Positions 1-11,018 of a stretch of DNA of 64,000 bases are shown here, piece after piece. The position numbers and the translations under genes are program-made. This DNA comes from Globomyces pollinis-pini (lineage: Eukaryota > Chytridiomycota > Chytridiomycetes > Rhizophydiales > Globomycetaceae): positions 1-64,000 of the forward strand of contig MU621165.1 in assembly GCA_025399215.1 (NCBI GenBank), read 5' to 3'. The notes under the pieces are model-generated. The model had not been told where the DNA came from and searched no databases. It saw nothing but the letters and a program-made list of their open reading frames with translations. Position 1 is the stretch's first letter. Each line of letters opens with the position of its first letter.

Positions 1-2
1 CA

Positions 3-230
3 AGTCTAAAGGCTCATCCAGCTGTTAAGCACATTGATATACGTCATCATTTTATTAGAGATCATGTTATGAACATCATGGACATCAAAGTTGAAAAAGA
101 AGGCACTAAGGAAATGATCGCAGATTTGTTCACGAAGGCTTTACCATATCCAACATTCATCAAACATCGATTATCATTGGGTCTAATATCTTTGAAACAA
201 CTCACAACTACCAACAAAGGGGTGTATTGA
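3..230 (+). mobile_element. Ty1/copia polyprotein C-terminus (RNase H end), truncated by window edge
   Basis: An open frame of 75 codons runs from the window edge to a TGA at 228-230. The translation contains KHIDIRHHFIRD, then VEKEGTKEMIADLFTKALP and HRLSLGL, the typical last residues of Ty1/copia RNase H (His-rich HIDIRHHFIR, later ADxxTKxLP). Only the 3' end of the element is present, so integrase and reverse transcriptase lie outside the window. A purine run (AACAAAGGGGTG, 213-224) just before the stop is a plausible polypurine tract. I see no frameshift in this piece, so the element may be fairly recent. Confidence 0.85.
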
Positions 231-330
231 TGTTGTTGTTACTGTGAGTGATTCATCATTGTTTACGTGTCACTAAGACACGTAATATAGAATAGATTTT
301 CTTAACTTAATAAAAGATAACTTCTAAAAT
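231..330 (+). repeat. Possible start of the copia 3' LTR
   Basis: The sequence directly after the polypurine-like tract and the RNase H stop begins TGTTGTTGTTACTG, the expected position and TG start of a 3' LTR. CAND1-like homology begins at about 331, so the LTR would have to be only about 100 bp. I could not find a clear ...CA end or target-site duplication. The extent is a guess; only the position argument supports it. Confidence 0.3.
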
Positions 331-570
331 GTATCTTGGAAAGTTAAAAGAGCTGCATCTAAGCTACTTTCATCAATTGTAAAAAATTCCCAGTTGTTCT
401 GCCTGAGTATTACAAACTTGTGATGCCTCTTTTAACTAAGAGATTCAACGTGACTGACTATTATAGTATTAATCATCAATAGGAGCGTGAGGAAAGTGTC
501 CGAGTAGATATCATTCAATGTGTTGGAACTATTGTAGAAGAAATTGGGAAAACATCTCGATTGGATACAG
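331..570 (+). pseudogene. Decayed CAND1/TIP120-like HEAT-repeat exon
   Basis: Reading from 331 gives SWKVKRAASKLL, then after a one-base frame change at about 394-398 LPEYYKLVMPLLTKRFN, then after a possible 33-nt GTGACT...ATAG intron (449-481) EREESVRVDIIQCV. This order matches the conserved cullin-associated CAND1 segment (SWKVRRAA ... LPEFYK ... RFKEREENVK). The frameshift and lack of recognisable CAND1 sequence further on argue for a pseudogene fragment. It lies immediately downstream of copia sequence, which may have disrupted it. The frame stays open to 806 but without family likeness that I can see. Confidence 0.6.
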
Positions 571-809
571 CAACACTATATCATGAATCTAAAAAACGTA
601 AAGGAAGTGATGGAGGACTAGTTTCTAATTTTAATACTCCACAATTTGTTTCTTTAATATCTTGTCGTCTAGTTAGTTTTAACTCAGGCACAGCTGAGAC
701 AGTCGATGGTACAACGTTTTATTGGTCAGCATTTTACATTACTGCTACTTTCACTAACATCTTAAGTGAACTCAACTTAAAATTAAAGAATTGCATTGAT
801 TTATAGTCA

Positions 810-1540
810 TTTTTTTTCTGTATTGATTTTTACTGTTCTGAATGGCGAAGAAGATTGTTGTCGATAAACTCTTGTTGAGAAAAAGGTTACCGTCACCACT
901 GTGAAATATACACCCGGAACCTGGGAAATGATGTAATCTTTAATTTTCATTCCGCTTTAGGTGCATGTTATGTGGCAACAATTTTGAACAGTGTCATTTT
1001 GTTAATTTGTAAACTTACTATTTAAGACCGCCAGCTCAGTTCTTTGCAAAAAAAGGGTATTAGGCGTAAGTGTGTGTATAAATAGAAATCTGATTGTTCT
1101 GCTAGTGCAAAGATGGCAAGTGATGGTCAAGCTCAAAACTAATTTGACAAGATAATAACAAAAATTTGTTAGTTTCCTAATTATTTTTTATACACACATT
1201 TTGAATAAAAAAACCTATAAAAAGACGCGTAATGTGTGTATGCAACTCGCTAATTTAAATGCTGAGTATAGTTTCTGTAAAGAAAAAAGGACTTACCTTT
1301 TGAAAACTCAAAACAAAAAACGAAAACATTAAATACTGATGTTGGTAATGATCATGATTATCAGATTTATTTAAACAGACGTTGAGAAAAAGTTTTTTAC
1401 TGATACACCACTTACTGCTATTGTCATTGTTTCACATTCTCAATTGTGCAAATAACAAAAGCTGCAGGAAATAGTCAATATTACATTTCACCTTAAAATG
1501 GTATATAAATATTTATTCGACCAGTTTAAATGTATACATT
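810..1540. other. No gene recognised
   Basis: Between the CAND1-like remnant and the 3' end of the coiled-coil gene I find no frame with family likeness. The stretch is AT-rich with A/T homopolymers and scattered short open frames only. It is probably further decayed sequence around the retrotransposon. Confidence 0.4.
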
Positions 1541-1544
1541 GGTT

Positions 1545-3486
1545 TCAGTCCGCCTGAACCAGTGTGTTGATTGCTTGATCTAGTAAATATTTATGGGAGG
1601 ATTGCAAATAGCCCTTTTTACGTTCAATAAAACGATCCACAATTACCTCTATACATAAAATTGACTGTTCAATTTTGTGGTTTTTAAAATTCAACAGTTC
1701 TTTTAATTTGGACACCTCACCTTCTACCACCTTGAAGTTAGAGTGTCATAGCTTACCTCGTATACGTTCCCATGATTGGAATCCGTAACCTTGTTCTTTA
1801 GACTTAATTTCTTAAGAGTGGTCGATAATTCAACCTCTAAATCTCTTACTTATAAGACAGGACAAATACCTTTTTGTATTAATCAATTCGTTCACCCTCC
1901 GCCTCGCCCCTTCACGCTCTGACGTAAGAATTTCTTCTACACTATATAGTTTTGATTTCAGGGCCGAAATTTCCCCTTGGCTTTTGTCAAAATCTTCCTA
2001 AAAAGTTATCTAAAAGTTGTATCATTTACTAAGCTCTTATTAAATTTGTCTATTCTGGTTTCCAAATTTTTACACTTGTCAAACCAAAACCTGAAGATAA
2101 GGCGTTGTCCATTACTCACCTTTTCTCATCAGAAAGTTTGCTAAAATAAGACTGTATCGTTTGCAACAATTGGAGTTTATGCAGTATTGACTTTTTTAGC
2201 ATTTGAAATGTATCTATTTCCTTGAAGTAAACTCAAGCGAAAGTGAATACCTGAGAATCGATTCGAAAACCCAGGCTTTTATCCAAGCACTGACTTATTC
2301 TAACAAGTAGTAGATTTCTTTCTTTCAATTCCTTAATGAATCTCTGTCGATTCTCTTCAAACTGCTTGATGGGTATAGTTTCCACAGCCATGTTCGCCTA
2401 AAGAATGAATGAAGTATCACATACGGTCGTTCCAGTAAGACAGTCAGTCTGGCATTCAGAGGAAGTGCTACTGGTCTGTAAGGGATTTGCTTGCACAGCC
2501 GTATCTATCAAATGTGGTTTATCTGGAGCGGAATTCGCAATAATCTCCAACTGGGCTATTTTATGTTCATTTTCCAACATCTTGGTCTGTTGAGCATGGA
2601 TAATTTTTTTCAACTGTTCAATATCATCCGAGTTCGGTATGTCCAACTGTTTTGCTAAGCTATTGGTATGTTGGTCTTTCCATTTAAGCTCCAATTCGGT
2701 ATAGTGTGCTAACTTTCGATTACTGTCACTTAATTCATCTTTTAGCTGGTCGATTTCCTGCAGGGCAAGTTGCGAGACACTGTCATACTCTAGCAATTGT
2801 TCACGATGACGGGTTATTTCAACTTCGTTTTGCTCCACCATTTTCTCTAAATCGTCAATTTTCTTTTCACGCTCTCTCAAATTATTTTTCAATAGCTTGT
2901 TTTCGGAACTCAACACATCTATATGCTACACAGAAAATTAAGCAAAACATTTTGTACTTCTAAATGCTCCGATTGTTGATCCTGATAAGTTTCATGGACT
3001 TGTGTCAATTGAAATTGAGTTGATTCTAGTTCTTGAAGAAGATGATCTACATCCTCATCTTTCTGGTTTAGATCCGATTGTAGTTGTTGAAAGTTAGAGC
3101 TTAACGTAGCCAATTTGAGCTTTAACTCTGTACTCTACATATAAGCTAATGAGAAAATACATCATCTACTAGTTCTTTCATTCCTTCTGGAGTTAATTTA
3201 TGAAGTGTTTCTTGCAGAAACAGTACTAAATAAAATGAACACTGCAAACAGCAAACCTAATAGAAAGCTTTAGTAAGAGAATAATACCTAATATTGATCA
3301 GATATAATACCTGATAAACCTTTCATTTTCAAACTAAAGTTTTCCTTTTCCAAATCATCCATCAACTGTTTATTAGAGTAAGAATCAAACCTTCTCTCTC
3401 TGTCTCAATCCCATCCTTATATTCCGATCGTCAGTATCCTCATCTGAATAATTTAAATCCAAAAACTCTGGGTTTGAATCCATCAT
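1545..3486 (-). CDS. CM1/Cnn_1N coiled-coil protein, gamma-tubulin complex tether (centrosomin/Mto1/Spc110-like)
   Basis: The start codon at 3486 opens MMDSNPEFLDLNYSDEDTDD. After short introns the protein reads QREKLMDDLEKENFSLKMK, then LFLQETLHKLTPEG and ELKLKLATLSSNF. This is the CM1 (Cnn_1N, PF07989) pattern that recruits gamma-tubulin ring complexes to centrosomes or spindle pole bodies. The rest (about 2398-3113 and 1545-1730) is heptad-rich coiled coil, ending ...INTLVQAD. Introns include a 25-nt one at 3390-3366 and an 85-nt compound one at 3310-3226. The gene starts 74 bp downstream of the RAD6 stop on the same strand. Exons between about 1730 and 2400 are not fully resolved. Assignment to centrosomin versus Mto1 or Spc110 is not possible from the motif alone. 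Confidence 0.75.
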
Positions 3487-3559
3487 GAAAAGTCAAAGAT
3501 GTTGGAGGCACACACGGACTGAAACCAAACGTTATAAACAATCCAAATTTATTAAAAAA

Positions 3560-4126
3560 CTATTTCCAAGACTCTTCCACAGTCTCTCGCACTCGCTTGT
3601 TATACTCCTTCCGAGAGTCCGAAAACAATCGAGCAGCGTCTGCATTTGCTGGGGAATTGGGGTTAGGATCATGGCTATGATGAGTATAATGTTCATTACA
3701 GTAGCGATTGTATAGATGTTAAAATGGCTGCTACATCATATGTTGGTGACCATCGATTTTGGAGAATATCAAGACATAAATCCCCATTTGCATAAACTAA
3801 ATATAAGTCAAAGCGATCTTGTACCATTGGGATGGAACATTTTACTAACGAATTTGACATGAGGTGGTTTGGTCGGATAATCTTCATCAAAGGTTAGAAC
3901 CAGTTTAAATGTCTATCAAATCAATTATAACTTTGAATTACCTGTGATATTAAATTAAAAGTATGAAATTTACTCCATCCTCAAACGGTGTATCTTCTGG
4001 TCCAAAAATTACTGCATTCCACAATAGAACATTGTCAGGACATGGTGCTCCGCTAATCCCTTCAGGAGGATCCGTTTGAATTCTTTTGAAATCTCTCATC
4101 AATCTTCGTTTGGCTGTTGTTGACAT
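3560..4126 (-). CDS. RAD6: Ubiquitin-conjugating enzyme E2, RAD6/UBC2
   Basis: The exons join to [16 protein letters not shown]...[26 protein letters not shown], a segment ending at the catalytic cysteine [29 protein letters not shown], and a C-terminus [13 protein letters not shown]. This is the complete E2 core of Rad6, about 150 residues, without the acidic tail of the budding-yeast protein. Rad6 monoubiquitinates PCNA and histone H2B with RING partners in the nucleus. At least three short introns interrupt it, one of them compound (3973-3913). The stop TAG lies at 3562-3560. It is very likely single-copy housekeeping. Confidence 0.95.
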
Positions 4127-4221
4127 TTTCAATAATAAAAAGTAAAAAACGAAGGTCACTTTCTTTGTAATAATAACACACAAGACTGTCTTTTATGGGT
4201 AGATTTATTAAGAAGTATCCA

Positions 4222-5031
4222 TCACAAAGTAGTAAGATGAATGCCATCCCTGTCAACTATTTTAAATACAAATTCTGGTAAATTGGCCAAAAATCGTACT
4301 TTCAATTCTGCAATACATTTTGACATCAACGATTTGGCTTCTTCCACTGTCAATCCTTCTTTCCAGTAACGATCCATTGTACTCATACAAAAATATGATG
4401 CATACCCTTGTGCTGCAAATGGCAACTCCACCTAAACTATCAAATTTAAATTACTTATACCTAAAATATTATTATAATATTATCAAATTTTACCATCGAA
4501 GATAAATGATCAATCCAATAAATTGAAGGGGTGGATGTCTTTGGATCAGTTCCAACGACCATAACATTGACTTTGTATGCATCCTTACATTTAGATTATT
4601 TGAAAATGCATACCTATTATCGGCATTTAAGAAGTTTGTTAACATACCCGTGTTCGTAATGAGTCTGCCATCTCTCGTCTTGTAAAATGTGCAACTGCAT
4701 TTGGTGACATATCCAATCCATGTCTAATTGAATATAATTTTATATTCTTTTGAATGTATTCTGCAAAATTGACAGTATCTCCAGATTCGCCAGAGTAAAG
4801 CATCAAAGTATTCTTGTTCAATTCCCTAGATTTATCTTCGCCTATAATCCAGTATTAACGAAGGGAAACAATCCAATGTACCTTGCTTCATCAAAACAAT
4901 TGAACGAGCAAAGACAGCATCCGTTGCAGTTAAAACGAAATCCTTTCCAGTGATACTTAATAAAACCTATCGTAAACAATCCATCATCTTAGCCATACCT
5001 AGTATAAAAAGTGCTCTGATGATACCTCCAT
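4222..5031 (-). CDS. PRE1: 20S proteasome subunit beta4 (PSMB2/Pre1)
   Basis: The joined exons read ME|VLLSITGKDFVLTATDA, VFARSIVLMKQ|GEDKS, NTLMLYSGESGDTVNFAE, YIQKNIKLYSIRHG, FTRREMADSLRTR|DAYKV, SIYWIDHLSSM|VELPFAA and DGIHLTTL. This matches PSMB2, a non-catalytic inner-ring beta subunit without an N-terminal propeptide or Thr1 nucleophile. At least four introns are visible and three of them are compound (5025-4967, 4647-4584, 4493-4432). The first coding exon is only ATG GAG. Length fits the family at about 200 residues. Confidence 0.95.
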
Positions 5032-5771
5032 GTTTATAAGAAAGGAACAATTTGAGCAAGGGTTTAAGACAAGTGGCGTATTGAAATCTTCACCAATGAA
5101 AAGAGTCAAAAGAATTGATGGAAGAGTGGATGGTTGGATCCAAGTGGATCATGAGAGGATGGGGTCCAGCGTAGTTTGTTACCAAGACCATCTCATCATG
5201 AAGTCCAATTCATACCTAAAAAACTCTCATCCCTCTGGTAAACTTTTGGTGGTGATTCTCAGCAGATATGTAAATATAGATAAATCTACAACTATGATGA
5301 TAGCTTATTGGAATAGTTGCTTCAGTATGTACAATGAAGTATCCGCGCATGTTAGAACTAATTTGGCCCATCTAGTAACGGATGTGGAAATTGGAGACAT
5401 ATTGACTCTCAGTAGTATCCTTCACAGTCTATTGACCTTAGATATTATCTGGAATCAAAACCATTCCAATATATTCTTTAGAGCTGAATCTCATTTAGAA
5501 TTTGTTTATCGATTAATAAGCAACAGTAAATCGTTCACCTTTCATATGTTTAGACATGAACCATCGACAAAAACGCAATTTCTCAATGCAAGCTGGTGTG
5601 AAAGATTTAGTATTGTGGAGTATAAATCATCCAAGTATACACAAAGTAATTAATTGTGCAGGCATTGTATTTGCATCAAAAGGCATACTATCTCAGGATG
5701 CACAGTCATTTGTAGAATTAGAAGCAACAAATGCTGAAGTTATCAAGGATAAGAATGAGAACCTACTCTAA
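5030..5771 (+). CDS. Hypothetical protein, frame broken near its 3' end
   Basis: A 207-codon frame starts at an ATG overlapping the start codon of the oppositely oriented proteasome gene, so a later ATG (5096, MKRVKRIDGRVDG) is more likely. From about 5525 a different frame carries the better-looking C-terminus (DLVLWSINHPSIHKVINC ... FVELEATNAEV), ending with TAA at 5769. An intron or frameshift must connect the two near 5500-5560, but I could not fix its sites. I do not recognise the family. The composition is ordinary, with no signal peptide or membrane segment. Confidence 0.4.
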
Positions 5772-5947
5772 GTTCCAACTATGTCAAATTATTCATCGAT
5801 TTCATTCGGACAAATTGTCAAATCTGACTTTCAAAATACTTTCCTATCTGACGAAAAGGAATTCCTTTGTATCAGTCAATGCGCTGTTATAATTATGTAG
5901 TGTCCACCTTAACTCTTAAATAAACCTGCAATTTTTTCAACCTTAAT

Positions 5948-6801
5948 ATGGGTAATTTGGTGTCAAAGTCTCCAAAAGTGTCATCAAAAGACAAGGCAAT
6001 ACTAGAGTTGAAGGTTCAAAGAGATAAACTGAAGCAATATGAGAAGAAGGTTTCTTACTTTCAAAATTGTTAATGAATTAGGCAAGTAGAAACCCAGAAA
6101 TCTCACATGTATAGGTTATTCTAATTTTAGATTCATACCATATTAGATTCAAATAGTTATTGAGAAAGAGCTTGCCGTTGCAAAACAACAGCTGCAATTA
6201 AAAAACCATCATGCCGCTCGTTTAGCTTTAACAAAAAAGAAGTACCAAGAAAGCTTATTGGAAAAGACTGGAAATCAGCTACTAACAATTGAGCAATTGA
6301 CTGGAACCATCGAGTATGCATTGGTTGGTAAGGACGGACCAATTAATTATTTGTTTAGAACAGGATATCATCAATCGGTTGGATATGGGAAACAAAGTAT
6401 TGGAGAAAATACATCAAGAAATGAGTATTGAAAAGGTTGAGAAAATAATGGATGTAATTTCTCAGTCTTACATGATAGGACACTGCAGACGGTATTGCTT
6501 ATCAAAATGAAATTCAAGAGATAATGAGTCGAGAGTTATCAGAAGAGGATGAAGAAGAAATTATGGCACAACTAGATGCCCTGGTGCAAGAAGAGGTATG
6601 GGTCTCTCTCTTTAATGATAGATGGAAAATGATATCAAAATTTTACCAACTGTGCCAAAGGGTGATGCTGTAGAAAATCATGCCATTGATTCGAAGTTCC
6701 CCAATGTTCCGGTCAAAGAGCCCGAAATTTCTATTAAAACGAAAGAGAAAGGCAAAGCGAAATGTAAATTCTGTCATCACTCAATATATAGCAAACCCTG
6801 A
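5948..6801 (+). CDS. VPS20: ESCRT-III subunit VPS20/CHMP6
   Basis: The protein starts MGNLVSKSPKVSSKDKAI, with a myristoylatable Gly2 as in CHMP6, continues QRDKLKQYEKK|IQIVIEKELAV, KKKYQESLLEKTGNQLL, IEYALV|EQDIINRLDMGNKVL and HQEMSIEKVEKIMD|DTADG, and ends with an acidic helix (EEDEEEIMAQLDALVQEE) and a basic tail. Vps20 bridges ESCRT-II to Snf7 on endosomes. The introns are a 97-nt triple compound one (6050-6146) and single ones of 31, 25 and 26 nt. The stop at 6799-6801 is only 34 bp from the convergent katanin-like gene. Confidence 0.93.
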
Positions 6802-6835
6802 AGATGGTATGGTTGCTGTATAATTTTTAAATATA

Positions 6836-8729
<1,894 letters not shown>

Positions 8730-9046
8730 CAACAACTTCACGCGACGAAGAAAATAACAGAGGACATTTAGTATTACAAAAAGCAGGATAATGTTTCAAT
8801 GATACGTTAAAATAGTATTAACACTGCTTTATCGGTAATTTCGTTGGCTGTAGTCACTCAAGGAATATATTTGCTTACACAGAAGCAACATTATACTATA
8901 AAACCTCTTAACATCTATCTTGGAATAAAAAACATTTAGATAAAAGCCTTGTATTTGATAATGATTCCAGATTCGAGTGGATATATTCCTAATGTAGACA
9001 CCTATTCCAGTTTTAAACAATTTATTAACTAGGAACTACACCACAG
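8730..9046. other. Intergenic; no gene recognised
   Basis: This stretch separates the 5' end of the katanin-like gene from the 3' end of the GRASP gene, both on the minus strand. It should hold the katanin-like promoter and the GRASP terminator. No convincing frame is present. Confidence 0.5.
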
Positions 9047-10471
9047 TTATTTTGAAAGGCTATGGGGGTTCTTTAGAGTATATGAAAGTGATTGTTCTTT
9101 CAGAATAGGATTAGTTAATTCTTCTGACGTGATGTCGTTGGAAGGTTCCAACTTTGGTGAATGTTGGTGCTTATGAGCAGAGGATTTCTCAGCTTTTGCT
9201 TGAGGCTTAGAGTGAGTTGAATGGTCGTGGTCGTGAGAATGGTTGTGGTCGTGATCGTGATCATGATCGCCCAACTTTGGTGGTGAATGTTGATGCTTAT
9301 GAGTAGTCAGCTTCTCAACTGCTGACTGGCCATTAGAATGAATTGAACGATCATGAGAATGATCTTCCAACGTCGGTGAGTGTTCATGCTTAAGAGTGGA
9401 AAGATTCTCGACTTTTGATTGGGGATTAGAGGGTGTTGCATGAGTGTGAGAATGATCATGAGTGTGATCACATACATGCCCGTGATCATGATGGTTATGT
9501 GTGTCTGGGGGATCTACTGCTCCCTGGGCATAATTAGTGGCAATCGTATTGTACCTCAGCTGAATTTGAATTTTGATGACTGTTTTTGTTTTCTTTCTTT
9601 TCCATAACTGTAGTAGGTTTAGAAATGGTTCTATTTGATAAAGCAGACTCTGTCTTGGAAAGAGCAATACGATGAGAAAACCTTAAAATCAGATTATTTT
9701 CAGTTACCCATAGCCTATTTCGCATCCAAGACTTCCAAGACCTCCCCAATTCGAGTCTGGTACTATAACCACTTCTCGCACGACATCCATATCCGTATTG
9801 TAGACATATAAACTTAATGGTTTGTTCTGATTCACTTGAATCAAATCTGCAAAGTCATTATTATCATTTAATAACACTAGTATTAATCAACAGATTTAAT
9901 ACCATTTGGTGAACCCAGTATATAATCTTTGAAGGCTATCAACCCGGCACTTGATGCGGGAGAATCTTTTGATACTTCCAGAACGTGCCTATGCCCAAGT
10001 TAATTTAAAATGTTACCAAACTCTTTCATGGGCGTCTCGAAAATCGCATAGCTTAACAGTACTATTTAAACCACCATTTTCAACGGGGACTACTGATACA
10101 TCTAAGTTTAATCTTCAATCAAATAAGTACTCCTCAGAGCCATTGTTTTCGAATTATATACAATCAGAGGTAAGAGTCTTCCGCTGTGTTCTTCAATAAT
10201 CCTTTTCAAATAGGTGGGATCATCATCCTGCTAATAAGTCTCACTGATTTACTAATCGTTGGCCTATAAATGAGAAAAGCGGTTCTAATTATGCCTTTAG
10301 CGTGTGTAATATAGTCAAAATATGGTTCTATTCCAGCATTCTCGGCCAATTTCGATGCTCTAACGACATGATATCCTGATCGTCTTGAATATTAATCATT
10401 TACCTAAGCTGCTTCCTTCTAATTGAGACGTTTCTTGGCCCCTACTGATAAATCCTGTATCCACTTTACAT
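9047..10471 (-). CDS. GRASP/Grh1 Golgi reassembly stacking protein with His-rich tail
   Basis: The start codon is split: AT at 10471-10470, a 28-nt intron, then G. The result is MGQETSQLEGSSLGYHVVRA, which keeps the N-myristoylated Gly2 and first PDZ-like domain of GRASPs (ENAGIEPYFDYI, GQRLQDDDPTYLK, PLIVYNSKTMALR). The second PDZ-like domain follows (ERVWHVLEV, AGLIAFKDYILGSPNG, LSLYVYNTDMDVVREVVI, SNWGGLGSLGCEIGYGFSHR). The C-terminal tail, normally Pro/Ser-rich, is here strongly His/Asp-rich (HDHGHVCDHTHDHSHTH, DHDHDHDHNHSHDHDH), ending HSLSK. GRASPs link Golgi membranes and support unconventional secretion. It has many 22-31 nt introns, and one appears to be GC-AG (10294-10264). Confidence 0.9.
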
Positions 10472-10539
10472 CTAATGTGAGAAAATGAAAATGAGTAGAA
10501 CAAAAGTAACGACTTGAACAAATATTTATTGGAAGATGA

Positions 10540-10915
10540 ATAATGGGGGATAATCTCTGTTGGAGACTTTTATTAAGACCTTCCTTCGGTAAGAACAGTA
10601 TAGGGAAATTTATCAACTGTACTTATATTCTATAATTATTCTAGGAGGAATTTGACTTTGACACTTCCAAACATTGATACGTAAATACATTTAAAGAGAT
10701 ATAGGAGTTTATGATCCAGATCAACGCGAAAATACTAAAGTCCAAACTGGTAATGTTTACACTTGCGTCTCTGGATGCCATCAATTGGTGCAACCTTTTA
10801 AGAGACTTACCATTAAATATTTACGATTGTCGATTCAACTGGTTGAAACATGTTGTTGTGGATAGTTTGAATTGCCCAGTTCTTCATAGAAGTAACAGCA
10901 TCTTTTAGTTATATC
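10540..10915 (+). CDS. Probable small intron-rich gene, unrecognised
   Basis: Between the divergent starts of GRASP and p47 a series of exon-like pieces is visible on the plus strand: GDNLCWRLLLRPSF, then after GTAAGAAC...TCTAG a piece EEFDFD or an alternative frame, then VYDPDQRENTKVQTG, NVYTCVSGCHQL and LTIKYLRLSIQLVETCCCG. Several are flanked by good GT...TAG sites at about 25-60 nt spacing. The segments look like real protein (Cys- and Leu-containing, balanced), but I cannot name a family or join the frames with certainty. Limits are approximate. Confidence 0.35.
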
Positions 10916-11018
10916 CTTGTACGAACAGTTCAACGTATTATACCATCAGGTACATCCGGAGATAAATGAAATGCAGATCCTAGAAAATTTGAAGTAACTT
11001 TTTCAATATTTCAAATCG

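Noticed and set aside
9307..9607. Short frames in both orientations over the His-rich GRASP tail
   Set aside because: Shadows of the His/Asp codon runs; the GRASP frame continues through them.
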